Source of the DNA: AP-15 sp963845735
Lineage (GTDB): Bacteria; Pseudomonadota; Alphaproteobacteria; ATCC43930; CGMCC-115725
Assembly (NCBI GenBank): GCA_963845735.1
Contig: CAWJTR010000039.1
Span: forward strand, 62,001 to 126,000
Length of the DNA: 64,000 nt
Reading direction: 5' to 3'
Part shown: positions 44,344 through 53,829 of the stretch, piece after piece
How the letters are laid out: each line of letters starts with the position of its first letter
Numbering within the stretch: the stretch's first letter is position 1
The notes under the pieces: generated by a model
The model's database searches: none
What the model was told of the DNA's origin: nothing
What the model saw: the letters and a program-made list of their open reading frames with translations, nothing else
Program-made: the position numbers and the translations under genes

Positions 44344-45311
44344 ATGAGCGAAGACAGAGTTGGCGCTGTGGCCAAGGCGGCGCGCATGGAAGAGATCATC
44401 CGCGCCTATATCCAGGCCTGCAACGATGCCGACGCCGAAGCGATTGCGGCGTGCTTCTGCTCCGATGCGGTCCATTACTTTCCCGCGGGTGATCCGCGCC
44501 GAACAAAATGGCTCGGAGCGGCGACGATCGGCAGCAACTTCGCCAAGATCGTCGAGCAACAAGGCGTCTGCTGGAGACGTGGCGAGATCATTGCTGCGCG
44601 ACAGCTTCGCTCGCTGCTGGCGCAGCCGAGCTCCCCAGATCGGCGACCAGAGGGGTGCTCACCTCCTGCCGAACAGCCCGGCGCCGCTCGGCGCTGTGGC
44701 CGTTGATCGAGCGTTCGATCTCGAACAGGGCGTCGATACGCCGGACCGCGTCCATCGCCAACGGCGAGATCACTCCCGGCGTTTTGCCCTGTGCCTTGCG
44801 GCGGGCGTTGGCGGCGATGTCGGCCATGACGAAGAACGGCCGGCGGGCATGGACCCAGCACGCCGCCTCAACGAGCGGGCTTGGCTTGCGGTTGGCCTCA
44901 TAGAGCTTGTTGTATCCGCCGTAGGCGTCGGCTTGGAAGATCCCGGCATAGTCGGCCAGATGCCGCCGGGCATGTTCGCCAGCCCGATCGCGCGAGTAAT
45001 AAAGCATCGCGGCCGGCGGATCCTGCCCCCCGAACGGGCGATCGTCGCGCACATAAACCCAGCATCGCCCGGTGTCGGTCACCGTCGATCAATTAGTCAT
45101 CGATGCCGATCGCGGCGCCGCGGTGCTAGAGTGGACAAGATTTAACCGCGAACGCGACCGCCTCATCCGTGGCGTGGATTGGTTTGTCTTCGACCCCGAA
45201 ACTCTTTCTATTCTGGAAGTGCGCCCTTACACGGCGGCTCCGATGGAGTTGAGCCTGCCTCGCCAAGAGCTAGGCGGGTTTGATTATGCCGGTCGGGGAT
45301 ATCCGACGTGA
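44344..45311 (+). pseudogene. NTF2/SnoaL-like protein split by an IS66 fragment
   Basis: The first part (MSEDRVGAVAKAARMEEIIR, YIQACNDADAEAIAACF, IVEQQGVCW) ends at about 44574. The second part resumes at about 45081 as TVDQLVIDADRGAAVLEWTR, then RGVDWFVFDPETLSILEV and QELGGFDYAGRGYPT with the stop at 45311. Joined, QQGVCW-TVDQLV is exactly what the family has, so the ~506 bases between are an insertion. The original protein was about 150 residues, a small-molecule-binding barrel, possibly an isomerase or hydratase. Start ATG 44344 is good. It is now inactive. Confidence 0.83.
44575..45080 (-). mobile_element. IS66-family tnpC fragment inserted in the NTF2-like gene
   Basis: The minus strand encodes TGRCWVYVRDDRPFGGQDPP, then FQADAYGGYNKLYEANRKPS, ACWVHARRPFFVMADIAANA and IERSINGHSAERRRAVRQE. 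A frame change then leads to LRQQRAKLSRSNDLA. This is the conserved middle of IS66 TnpC, with the catalytic Asp in ADAYGGY and the HARR block. A full IS66 is about 2.5 kb; here only ~0.5 kb remains, without tnpA, tnpB or inverted repeats. Confidence 0.85.
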
Positions 45312-45574
45312 TCGCCTGAGTGCGGGGCAGATGATGGAGAGGAACGGCACAACGAGAATCCTGCCGGTGCCGATGGGCACCGCGGCTGCCCCCGCCCGTG
45401 TGTAACCGATCGCCCAGCTCGCCGTAATTCCCAAAGAAGAAATCTGGCTGCAAAAGCAGAAGAGTGCCCGCACCCGCCGCGCCTACCGCCTCGACGCACC
45501 ATTTCATGCGCACCCTCGGGATTGGATATTGGGTAGAACGGCGACCGTCGGATCCCTCCCAATAGCCGCCTTGG

Positions 45575-46192
45575 CTAGAGAAGCCCGAGGCTGGTGAGTT
45601 CGACGCGCAGCAATGCGGCCGAGGTGAAATGGATGCCGTGGATACCGAAACGAACGGCGGCCTCAGCATTAATCGGCACATCGTCGATGTAGACCGCGCG
45701 ATGCGGATCGATCGCAAAGCGTTCGATCGCAATCTCGTATATACGTGGGTCGGGCTTGATCACTCCGACTTCGCCCGACACGACAACCCCGCGCAGCCAG
45801 CGTAGAAATTCGAACCGCGCGACGGTTGGCGGATAGGTTTCGGCGGAGAAATTGGTAAGCCCGTAAAGCGGAACGCCGCGCTGTTGCAGATCGACGAGGA
45901 TCTCGACGCTGCCGGCGATCGGGCCCGGCATCATCTCGTCAAAGCGCGCGCCATAGGCATCGATCAGTGCGGCCTTGTCGGGATGTTCGGCTTTGAGCAG
46001 TCTGGCCCCCTCGGCAAAGCTGCGCCCCGCGTCCTGGCAACGGTTCCAGTCAGGCGTGCAGACCGTTGCGAGAAACGCCTCCATCGCTGCCTCGTCGCTC
46101 GCAAACAGTTTGCGATAGAGGTGGCGCGGATTCCAGTCGATCAGCACGCCGCCAAGGTCGAAGATCACAATGTCCCGGCAGCTTTGTGGCAT
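45575..46192 (-). CDS. HAD-IA family hydrolase, haloacid-dehalogenase-like
   Basis: A 205-residue HAD enzyme. Motif I FDLGGVLIDWNP, motif II LTNFSAE, motif III KPDPRIYEIAIE and motif IV YIDDVPIN are all present, with an alpha cap of the 2-haloacid-dehalogenase/sugar-phosphatase type. The Gly-Gly after the nucleophile Asp (DLGGV) is common in this subgroup. ATG 46192 is a clear start. The 263 bases between this gene and the NTF2 remnant show no recognisable gene. The natural substrate is not predictable. Confidence 0.92.
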   Translation of the reverse strand: MPQSCRDIVIFDLGGVLIDWNPRHLYRKLFASDEAAMEAFLATVCTPDWNRCQDAGRSFAEGARLLKAEHPDKAALIDAYGARFDEMMPGPIAGSVEILVDLQQRGVPLYGLTNFSAETYPPTVARFEFLRWLRGVVVSGEVGVIKPDPRIYEIAIERFAIDPHRAVYIDDVPINAEAAVRFGIHGIHFTSAALLRVELTSLGLL

Positions 46193-46370
46193 AAGGTCCA
46201 GTTCTCCCTGTCATTTGAGCAATTATCTGGCGAGAGGCTTTGAGAGTTATCTAGCGCGAAATGTCCGGCTAGCTGGGATGAGCACGTCAAACCGGACAGG
46301 TTGATTAACGGACGCGAAGATCGAAATCGTAATGAGGCTTCTCGCCTAGTGAGGTGAGCTCTAAACCTTG

Positions 46371-47408
46371 CTAGGCGATCTCCTTCGACGAGATCACATA
46401 GGTAAAGGTCGTCGGGTCGAGCGAGTCCTCGGTGCCATCGGGGGTTTCGGCGTAGGGATACATCAGAAAGCCGATCGGCCCGTCCTTCATGCCCGCCAAG
46501 GTGAAGTCGCGGGCATAGTTGAACCCGACCCAGTTCATTTCCCAATTGCCGAACAGGCGCTCTCGCAGCGCCCTAACCTTGTCACTGTCGAGCGCGACCT
46601 GCTCTTCGAGCACGACCTTGCGCACATCGGCGGGGTCGACTGGGAACCAGCCCTTCCCCTCGATGAAGACCTCGGCGCGGCAATGCTGCGCCTTGCTGAT
46701 GTCGCCGGATTTGCCCAGCGATTTCGACACCTTCGAGTCAGCGACGCGGATGCCAAAGAGGTCGCGTGCCGGTAGCCCCGCCGCCCGGGCGAGCGCGACA
46801 TAGAGCGAATTGATGTCGGCACACTTGCCGCCAAGATCGCCCGATCTGAGCATGAAGGCAACGTTGCCGAGCCCGCAGCCTCTCGTCTCAGCCCGGCGAA
46901 ACGTGTTCTCGACAACCCAGTCGTAGATCGCCCGCGCCTTGTCGAGGGGTGCGGTACGCGCGCCCACGATTTCCCGTGCCTTGGTCAGCACAATACCATC
47001 GGTCGGCGAACTCGGCGTCGGGCGCAGATACTCGGCAAGCTCCTGGCGCGAGGCGTCGGGATAGAAGCCGGACCGGTCGCGCGTCATGACCCGGGCGGTA
47101 ATTTTCACGTCGCGCGGGGTCGTCAGTTCCAGCCACTCCGCCGAGACGATGGGCGCGCGTGAAGTCCCTTCCCAGAGCACATAGGCGGGGGCCGACGAGC
47201 GCCAGCCGAGATCGACGACGCGCTGATAGTCGAGTGCATCCTGGGGCACCGGTACCCAGAGTTGCGCCGGCACACTCGCATCTTTCAAAGTAATGACGGA
47301 GGTGATCTCGAATTCCCGCCAGCCTTGCGGCACGGCATGCGCGCGCCGCCCGGCCGCTGCGCTCGCGCCGGCGGCCACTATGCTCTTGATGAAGTCCCGT
47401 CGTTGCAT
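46371..47408 (-). CDS. Exported transglutaminase-like protease-fold protein (Tat leader)
   Basis: A 345-residue protein with a twin-arginine leader, MQRRDFIKSIVAAGASAAAG, so it is folded before export to the periplasm. The papain-like transglutaminase core has the catalytic Cys in LGGKCADINSLYVALARAAG, His in AQHCRAEVFIEG and Asp in WFPVDPADV. The N-terminal half is a beta domain (TSVITLKDASVPAQLWVP). Start ATG 47408 is fixed by the Tat motif, with gggaggtag upstream. Members cleave or modify peptides or cell-wall material; the target is not known. Confidence 0.92.
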   Translation of the reverse strand: MQRRDFIKSIVAAGASAAAGRRAHAVPQGWREFEITSVITLKDASVPAQLWVPVPQDALDYQRVVDLGWRSSAPAYVLWEGTSRAPIVSAEWLELTTPRDVKITARVMTRDRSGFYPDASRQELAEYLRPTPSSPTDGIVLTKAREIVGARTAPLDKARAIYDWVVENTFRRAETRGCGLGNVAFMLRSGDLGGKCADINSLYVALARAAGLPARDLFGIRVADSKVSKSLGKSGDISKAQHCRAEVFIEGKGWFPVDPADVRKVVLEEQVALDSDKVRALRERLFGNWEMNWVGFNYARDFTLAGMKDGPIGFLMYPYAETPDGTEDSLDPTTFTYVISSKEIA

Positions 47409-47914
47409 CGGGCTACCTCCCTGATGCCGGTGCGTCGCAAGGCGCACCAGGGATCGTTTTGAAACGGGTCAGGTTGTGTGGAGAAACGATAATGTCTGAC
47501 AGCGTGGTTGTCACCACGACCCCATCAAATCATGAAAAAAAACACTGGTCGAGACAGGCTGGGGGACTAGATAGGATTCGAACTTAGACTGGCGGAGCCG
47601 GAGTCCAGAGGGGCAGGTGTGTGCCCGCATGGGATGGCAGCCGGAAAATGGGCGCCCTTTTCCGGGAGGTGGCGAATGAGCGGGCATCAAGGCCCTTGTC
47701 CGCCGGGCCAAGCCGGGGGCGACCTCGCAACACTGAAGGTCTCGTCGTGCGCAGGCGTGGCGATGTGCGGCTGGAGCATTGATGCGGGGTCGCAGCTGCC
47801 GCGGATCTGCGCTTTTCCTTACTGTCGATCCGCGGCGAAATTCTCCCGTTCGATAGACAAAGACCGAGTGCCCAGGATCGAACGACACCCGCGATGGCTA
47901 TCGGGAGGAAGGGC
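47409..47914. other. Gene-free stretch with a perfect 25-base palindrome
   Basis: 506 bases without a convincing gene. At 47641-47665 ccggaaaa and ttttccgg flank tgggcgccc, giving a strong inverted repeat. A weaker hairpin, cgtggt-tgtc-accacg, lies at 47503-47518. The stretch from 47600 to 47890 has the look of a dispersed intergenic repeat, but no second copy is in this window. Confidence 0.5.
47641..47665. repeat. Perfect inverted repeat, 25 bases
   Basis: Arms ccggaaaa and ttttccgg enclose a further self-complementary gggcgccc. It could be a transcription terminator of either flanking gene, a REP-type element, or a protein-binding site. Confidence 0.6.
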
Positions 47915-49005
47915 ATGGAAGAGTGCGTCATCCGCAGGGTCAGCTGGCGCATCGTCCCGTTCATCGCGCTATGTTACTTCGTCTGCTATCTCGATCGCGT
48001 CTACGTCGGCTTCGCCGCGCTTACGATGAACGATGATCTCGGCTTCACCGCGACCGTGTTTGGCTGGGGCGCCGGCATCTTCTTTTTCGGCTACTTCCTG
48101 TTCGAGGTGCCGAGCAATCTGGCGCTGGAGCAGTTCGGGGCGCGGTTGTGGATCGCCCGCATCATGCTGACCTGGGTCTGCTGTCGGCCGGCATGGCGTT
48201 TATCTGGAACGAGGCAAGCTTTCTCGTCGCGCGCTTTCTCTTGGGTGCGGCCGAGGCCGGTTTCTTTCCTGGTATCATCCTATTCCTGACCTATTGGTTT
48301 CCGGCCGCTTATCGCGCCCGTATGGTCGGCCGCTTCATGGCGGCGGTGCCGATTTCGACCGTGATCGGCGCCCCGCTCTCCGGCATGATCCTCGGTCTCG
48401 ACGGGGTGTGAGGGCTCAAGGGCTGGCAGTGGCTCTTCATCTGCGAGGGCGTGCCCACGGTGCTGCTCGGTCTCGTCGTGCTGTTCTATCTGACCGATGG
48501 CCCGGAGAAGGCAAGCTGGCTTGACTCCAACGAGCGTGCTTGGCTGAGCGACCGCTTCCGCCGCGAGCGGATGGTTCGCGAATCGCACGCCCGGCACAGC
48601 TTATGGTAGGCGCTGAAGCACCTCGGGTGTTGCTGTTGGGCCTTGTCTATTTCGGCAATGCCGCGGCCAACTACGGTCTCGGCTTCTGGTTGCCGACAAT
48701 CGTCAAGGGCTTTGGTGTCAGCAATCTGCAAACCGGGTTCATTACCGCGATCCCCTACGTTGTCGGGGCGTTCTCGATGGTGCTGTGGCCGCTGCTCTCG
48801 GACCGAATGCAGGAGCGCAAGTGGAATACGGCGCTGGCGTTTCTGCTGACCGCGGCGTCGCTGGCCGCATCGAACTGGTTTCCCGATCCGGTGCAAAAGA
48901 TCGCCGTCCTGTGCATTTGTGCGATCGGCCTGTTCGCAATCGCGCCGTTGTTCTGGACCCTACCGATCGCGTTTTTGAGCGGCACGGCGGCGGCCGGCGG
49001 CATGA
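47915..49005 (+). pseudogene. MFS transporter (anion:cation symporter type) with stops, frameshifts and lost end
   Basis: ATG 47915 begins MEECVIRRVSWRIVPFIALC and YLDRVYVGFAALTMN, the standard start of ACS-family permeases for organic acids. The frame shifts near 48180 to LLSAGMAFIWNEASFLVARF and FPGIILFLTYWFPAAYRARM, hits TGA at 48409-48411 just before GLKGWQWLF, then TAG at 48607-48609 after a long loop. It shifts again near 48622 to RVLLLGLVYFGNAAANYGLG and ALAFLLTAASLAASNWF. Homology ends at FLSGTAAAGG around 49005; the last two helices are gone. With two stops, two indels and a truncation this is a true pseudogene. Confidence 0.88.
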
Positions 49006-49239
49006 AGGACAAGAAAGGCAAGATCGACAGGGCCGGTTTGGGTCGACTCCGACGGCTGGATAGTGGCTCCACGAACGGCCGCTATCGGCGCGTCTCGTCC
49101 ATTCCCGTGCGCCCTGGCGAAGGTCCCTTTAGTAAACCGAGAGCGGGCGCTCAGCCGCGGCGGCGCAAACCGCTCTTCGCGCTTGTATCTTGGACCCCCT
49201 CGGCGACCACGGTTATTGGGCGATCGCGGCGTCCGCCGG

Positions 49240-49698
49240 TCAGGGATTGTGCGGTGCGTTTTGGCCGGGGATACGCACCGGGTATTGGGGCAGGTTGTCG
49301 GTGACCACGAACCAAGGCGCCTTGTCGATGATAAATGCGTGCGCGTCGGGGCGGACGCCGGGGTCGTCGTCGAGCGTCGCCAGTGCAACGCCATAGAGCG
49401 CCACGGCGCCGGGGTCGGTCTGCGCGCTGCGCGAGCGTTCGTCGAATTTCACCAGCACCGGCGCGCCACACACTTTGCAGAAGCCGCGATGCGTACCAGG
49501 TGTCGACTCGTAGAACGAGACAAGCTCCTCGCCGGCGAGAAAGCGGAAATCGGCGGCAGCGCCTCGCGCCCGCGTACGGAATGGCGCGCCATGCGCCTTT
49601 TGGCACTGCCGGCAATGGCAACGCGAGGATCGCATCAAGGGGCCGTCAATCTCGAAGCGCACCTCGCCGCACAGGCAGCTGCCCTGCAGCGCCGTCAT
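49240..49698 (-). CDS. GFA/CENP-V family zinc protein
   Basis: A 152-residue glutathione-dependent-formaldehyde-activating-type protein, a small beta-fold built round two zinc sites. Ligands: GSCLCGEVRFE (two Cys), SRCHCRQCQKAHG (Cys-His-Cys-Cys) and FCKVCGAP (two Cys). The enzymatic role of most members is unproven; S-hydroxymethylglutathione synthesis applies only to Gfa itself. ATG 49698 overlaps the stop of the upstream dioxygenase gene by four bases, so the two are translationally coupled. Confidence 0.9.
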   Translation of the reverse strand: MTALQGSCLCGEVRFEIDGPLMRSSRCHCRQCQKAHGAPFRTRARGAAADFRFLAGEELVSFYESTPGTHRGFCKVCGAPVLVKFDERSRSAQTDPGAVALYGVALATLDDDPGVRPDAHAFIIDKAPWFVVTDNLPQYPVRIPGQNAPHNP

Positions 49699-50687
49699 TC
49701 CGCCGCGCCCTTGGCCTGGTCACCGAATACGTTATAGGTCCGCGCCTGATAGCGGATCATGTAGTCGGTGTAATAGGTCGTCTCGTACCGGGGCGGGCGG
49801 CCGGGGCCGACGCAGGTCGGTACGGCGGCGATCGGCCAATCGACCTGGGCGTCGCAGAAAAACGCCAACGCGTAGCGCTCGATGCCGGTGCGATTGACCG
49901 CGCGGTGCGGCGTTGCGAGGAAACAGTCGTTCGTCCAGCGCAGCAACAACTGACCGCCATTGACGATGAACGCATCGGGGACGGTTGGGACGTCGATCCA
50001 ATCGCCAGCCTGGGTGCGGAATGCGAGACCGGGCACGTCGTTGGGCGCGAGCAGCGTCAGGAAACTCGTATCGGTGTGTGGCGCGATACCGAATTCGTCG
50101 TCAGGCACCTTCGGCTGTGACGGGTAGTGGGTCGCGCGCAGCTTGTACTGGAAGTCGGTGAAGGGCGCATCGAAGTATGTGGCGGGGAGGTTGAGCGCGC
50201 GGGCATAAACGCGCACCAGGCGTTGCACCAGCTGCTCGAGCGCGTCGCAGTATTCGACGAGCGCTTCGCGGAAGCCGGACAGGCCCTCGGGCCACTGATT
50301 GGCGCTCCGGAAACGCCGGCCGGAGACGACGTCGGGGTGGTCGGGGGCGAGATCGCGCGCCATGAAGAACGCCTCGTTCGCATTGGGCTTGGTGACGTTC
50401 GCCACGACCGAGGTGCGCAGGGTGTCGCCCATCAACGGCAGATAGCCAACATTGTGCTTGTCGAGTTTGATCGTGAGCTTCTCGTCGAGCGGCCGGGCGT
50501 GAAAACGGGCGACCTGCCGGTAGACCTCGTGCACCAGCGCCGAGGGCACGCCATGATTGACGATCGAGTAGAAGCCGATCTCGGTCAGCGCGTGGTGCAA
50601 CTCGGCCGCGGCGCCGTCGAGCGCCCCGGGCTCGCCGGCGAGATAGGGGCCGAGATCGATGACCGGAATCGCGTTGGCGTCGGGCAT
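49695..50687 (-). CDS. Isopenicillin-N-synthase-like 2-oxoglutarate/Fe(II) dioxygenase
   Basis: A 330-residue non-haem iron oxygenase. The N-terminal DIOX_N block is IPVIDLGPYLAGEPG ... GFYSIVNHGVPSALVHEV. The iron site is His and Asp in GIAPHTDTSFLTLLA and the distal His in CFLATPHRAVNRTG, with the 2-oxoglutarate-binding Arg about ten residues later in ERYALAFF. Length and order are normal. It could act in breakdown or synthesis of a small metabolite. It is coupled to the GFA protein and 217 bases downstream of a cupin, suggesting a three-gene oxidative module. Confidence 0.92.
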   Translation of the reverse strand: MPDANAIPVIDLGPYLAGEPGALDGAAAELHHALTEIGFYSIVNHGVPSALVHEVYRQVARFHARPLDEKLTIKLDKHNVGYLPLMGDTLRTSVVANVTKPNANEAFFMARDLAPDHPDVVSGRRFRSANQWPEGLSGFREALVEYCDALEQLVQRLVRVYARALNLPATYFDAPFTDFQYKLRATHYPSQPKVPDDEFGIAPHTDTSFLTLLAPNDVPGLAFRTQAGDWIDVPTVPDAFIVNGGQLLLRWTNDCFLATPHRAVNRTGIERYALAFFCDAQVDWPIAAVPTCVGPGRPPRYETTYYTDYMIRYQARTYNVFGDQAKGAAE

Positions 50688-50904
50688 GGTTTCAGCTGGT
50701 ACCCACCGGATTTCAACGGTTTCGTGGCCAAAATCGCGCCTTTAAGCGCGTTGAGCAACGGCAAATCGCAGTCGCCCGACCGGAGAACGTGAGGGCTGCG
50801 CCGCGGAATACGGTCGCGTTCTTCGACTTCGCACCGAATCTCTAAGCGCTCTTGCCTCCGGCGTGAGTGAGGGCAACGAGGCAGCCAGAGAGGCTGCTAC
50901 CGAG

Positions 50905-51408
50905 TCAGGCTGCCTTAATGTTGGTGCGCTTGACGTGATCGAGATTGGTGCCCTCGATGCGGACCAGCTTGGTGAGGCTGTCCCTTTTCGGCGAGTGCAC
51001 GACACCGACATCATAAAAGTGCGCGTCGCCCGGCTGCAGCATATAGGTCCGCTCCGGCGCGACCAGCGTCGCGTTGTTGTCATCGCCCCGCTGAACGATG
51101 CGCCAATCGGTCATTTCGGTGTCGCCGACCGCGAGCCCGTAGATCGCCCAGCTCGAACCGTGATCGTGCGGGGTTCCATGCGCCGGGGTTTCATAGACAT
51201 GCCCGCAGATGCAAAAGCCGAGCTCCGGATCCTCGTACAGCACCTTGCGCGGCCGGCACTGGTCCGCGGTCAGGTGCTGGGCGATGAATTCCTTGTCCAG
51301 TGACACCTTGGACACGAGCGCGCAGACTGTCTGTTTCCCGGCAGGCCCGGGATCCGCCTTGAGGGCGCTGCGGATATCGGTGCCCAACTGCTCCAGCGTA
51401 TAGGCCAT
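50905..51408 (-). CDS. Cupin protein, cysteine-dioxygenase-type
   Basis: A 167-residue single-domain cupin. Motif 1 is GTPHDHGSSWAIYGLAVGDT and motif 2 is LQPGDAHFYDVGVVHSP, giving a three-His iron site (H-x-H ... H) without the usual Glu. That is the pattern of thiol dioxygenases and of related cupins of unknown substrate. Start ATG 51408 (MAYTLEQLGTDIRSALK); a Shine-Dalgarno-like gagcaaat precedes it. It lies upstream of the dioxygenase gene on the same strand. Confidence 0.87.
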   Translation of the reverse strand: MAYTLEQLGTDIRSALKADPGPAGKQTVCALVSKVSLDKEFIAQHLTADQCRPRKVLYEDPELGFCICGHVYETPAHGTPHDHGSSWAIYGLAVGDTEMTDWRIVQRGDDNNATLVAPERTYMLQPGDAHFYDVGVVHSPKRDSLTKLVRIEGTNLDHVKRTNIKAA

Positions 51409-51605
51409 CTATTTGCTCCTGTGCTTTGCTTGCCTGCGTCACGACCAAGCCCGTCATTATCTCATGCGCTGGCGCCGGTAAACAGCGCGACTCGATTGTC
51501 ATGCACGGAATGGGGATTGCGGCTAAGCACTTACTCGGCCGCATCCTGGCAGGCGTTTTCTCGGCCCAATAAAGGCCAGCAGGCTGGACTGCCTGGGGAC
51601 ACACG

Positions 51606-52079
51606 CTAGTCGACCAGGCCGAGAACCCTGTGCGCTTCGTGGGGCGTCATGTCCCGGATTTGCTCATCAGTATAACCCCGTTCGCGCAAATCCGCCTTTT
51701 GATGCCGCGTAATCATCAGAAAAAACCCGGCGAGAGGTGCCTTCGAGATGGGCTCAGCGTGCTCCTGCAACGCATCGCCCAAAGACATCAAATCGTTTGG
51801 GAACCAGGGATCAGGATCGCTCTCAACCGGGCGGCCCATCGTCTCCAGCGCTCCGACTTGGTCCGGCTCAACGAATTGCAACCGGCCCGAAAACGAAGTC
51901 GCAAATGCCGCCGCATAATCCTCGTTGTAGAAGCCAACTCGTATGGCGACGCCACGTCCGAGCAAGGTGCGACTAAACTCATCAACCTTGATTTGCCGCC
52001 GATCGAGCCATGAGCGCATGTCAGCCACTAGATCGGCCCAATCGATCCCGGTGTACCGCACTTCCACGATGTAGTTCAC
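51606..52079 (-). CDS. Hypothetical protein, 157 aa
   Basis: An uncharacterised cytoplasmic protein. The C-terminus, TRHQKADLRERGYTDEQIRD then MTPHEAHRVLG, is a recurring module in rhizobial proteins (RERGYxDEQIRxMTPxEAH). It is probably a short helical interaction motif. The N-terminal part starts MNYIVEVRYTGIDWADLVAD and looks like an alpha/beta domain. Start ATG 52079. The gene stands alone. Confidence 0.8.
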   Translation of the reverse strand: MNYIVEVRYTGIDWADLVADMRSWLDRRQIKVDEFSRTLLGRGVAIRVGFYNEDYAAAFATSFSGRLQFVEPDQVGALETMGRPVESDPDPWFPNDLMSLGDALQEHAEPISKAPLAGFFLMITRHQKADLRERGYTDEQIRDMTPHEAHRVLGLVD

Positions 52080-52465
52080 GATAGGTCCCTCAACATATTC
52101 TTAGTAATGGTCGGCGCACCATCCGGAGGCTATGATTTGCGTCAGTGCCGAGTGAGCCAAACTTGATGCGATCGGTCGGCCCCGGCTGGACCACGAAAAT
52201 TCGCTGCGACCAAGTGGGATCGGCAATGCTTCGATGCGCGGGGTGTGCGCTAGCCCTCCGCCTTCAGCAGGCGACTTGGAGAATACCCGCTGCAGACGAG
52301 ACCGCGACGACTGCACAATCGCGCGATGGTTGCAGCCGTCGGCCGTCGCGGCAAAATTCGGTCCAAAAACGATCCGACTTTCAAGTAACGTCCGCCCACG
52401 GCGCGTTTCGTCCATCGAGGTTCATGCCGGTGAAGGTCTTCTCGCAAACCTGACAGCAGCGAAGA
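52080..52465. other. Intergenic, no gene seen
   Basis: 386 bases between two minus-strand genes. Open frames here are short and without recognisable sequence. The promoter of the 157-residue gene should lie in it. No repeats are noted. Confidence 0.45.
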
Positions 52466-53109
52466 TCAGAAATGGGGATTTGCCTCAAGGTCGGGGTGCA
52501 ACACCGGCCTGTAGCCGGCGCGGATCGCGCGCAACGTGGAAGGCGGGGTCAGCAGCCCCTCGGCGCGAGGGATTTGTTGCGCCGCCTGGTAGCCTTGCTC
52601 GTTCCAGCAAAACCCGCGGCCGTGCGCGATGGTGTAGGCCTCGCCAGCCGCGACAATCACCGCACCGTCCGGCAGCTCTGCAACAGGACCAGGTACGGCA
52701 TGGACCCGTTTGCGGCCTTGGTCCAGCCGCTCTTCATGCAGGACCGCATCGATCTCCGGCGCCCGAGGCGCCTTCCCTCCCTTCGCCTTGCCCCAGGCGG
52801 CACGAAATGCTTCAGCATCGGCGCGGCGGCAGAAGAAGCACGGGCGGTGACCGGCCGCGAGCGCCACCGCTTCATCGAGAAAGAATAGCTCGGTCCAGCT
52901 GCGGCCGACCATCATCTCCCGGTGCCACCCCTTGTAGTCGAGGAGACAAACGAGCCACGCCTTGGTCGTCCAGCGTCTCCTGAGCAGCGTTTTGGTGCGG
53001 GGTCGTGAATGATCCCGCGGTTGTCGATGCAATGGCCTCTCTGTGACATCGCGACGACATCGCCAAACGGGGTCACCCGGTTCTGCAACGGTCTCCGATC
53101 TCCGCGCAT
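52466..53109 (-). pseudogene. Conserved hypothetical protein with a one-base deletion
   Basis: From ATG 53109 the frame reads MRGDRRPLQNRVTPFGDVVA and IDNRGIIHDPA. At about 52999 one base is missing, so the natural continuation (TKTLLRRRWTTKAWLVCLLD, YKGWHREMMVGRSWTELFFL, AAGHRPCFFCRRADAEAFRA) is one frame away, ending at the stop at 52466. The family is widespread in proteobacteria and actinobacteria, with the CxxC in PCFFCRR and a C-terminal LTPPSTLRAIRAGYRPVLHP. Its function is unknown. Inserting one A would restore a ~214-residue protein. Confidence 0.75.
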
Positions 53110-53399
53110 TGCCGACTCGTGTCGGGGGGCCGCGGCGCACCATTCGGCCTCGCTTACCTCGACGACCATCTCCGGCCACACCCGGTGAACCTTCGACAAT
53201 TGTGGCAGCGCCCCAAAGCGGCTCTCCCGTAGCGGGTCTGAGGGCGGGTGTGGTCGATGGAAGCGGCTCGAGCCGTCGCCAAAGCCGTCCGAGCTCGGCG
53301 AGCGGCATCCCGGTGCTCTACGGCGCGATGTGCCACCTTAGAAGACCTTGCTGGCGGGACCGGCGGCTGAGGTGGTCCTCTGCTCGCTGCCCCGCGGTT

Positions 53400-53829
53400 T
53401 TAGCGACCGATCCCGTCGAGCGTGTAGTCGTGGTCATGAAAGACCGTGCGGCGCGAGAAGCGCCATTCACCACTCTCGTCTTTGATCAGCTCGCACGCGT
53501 AGCGGCCGGGTGGAAGGCTACGATGGTTGCCGTCCTTCGAGATGAGCACTGGCAGATAGGCACTGGCGGCCGCCCGTTTTCCGGTGATCGTCTGCGATGT
53601 TGCTGACCATATGATGAAATTGCGTGCCCGCGGCGCGTTGCGCCGCGAAGCGGCCGGCGAAGGCGCAGATTTCGTCGCGGCCGCTGATGTCGATGACCGG
53701 GCTCTTGAGAATCGCGCCTACCGTAAAGCAATCGACCACGGCCTCGACCTCGCCATTGTCGAGCGCGAAGCAATAGCGTGGGAAGAGATCGTGGATCGCT
53801 GCACGATCTTGGAGGTTGCTTTCGCTCAT
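53400..53829 (-). pseudogene. SnoaL-like (NTF2-fold) protein with a frameshift
   Basis: ATG 53829 begins MSESNLQDRAAIHDLFPRYC and VEAVVDCFTVGAILKSPVID, the usual start of SnoaL_4 proteins with the catalytic-type Asp/His/Tyr. Near 53590 the frame shifts to TITGKRAAASAYLPVLISKD, then WRFSRRTVFHDHDYTLDGIG and the stop. One indel would restore ~142 residues. The family binds small polycyclic or steroid-like ligands. It is divergent from the GMC oxidoreductase pseudogene at 54149. Confidence 0.82.

Noticed and set aside
45312..45574. Minus-strand frame with a hydrophobic stretch (GTGRILVVPFLSI)
   Set aside because: Short, no conserved motif or convincing start; may be a relic but cannot be supported.
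47565..47590. tRNA-like T-arm (ggattcgaac) on the minus strand
   Set aside because: The arms on either side of the loop do not pair and no acceptor or anticodon stem can be found.
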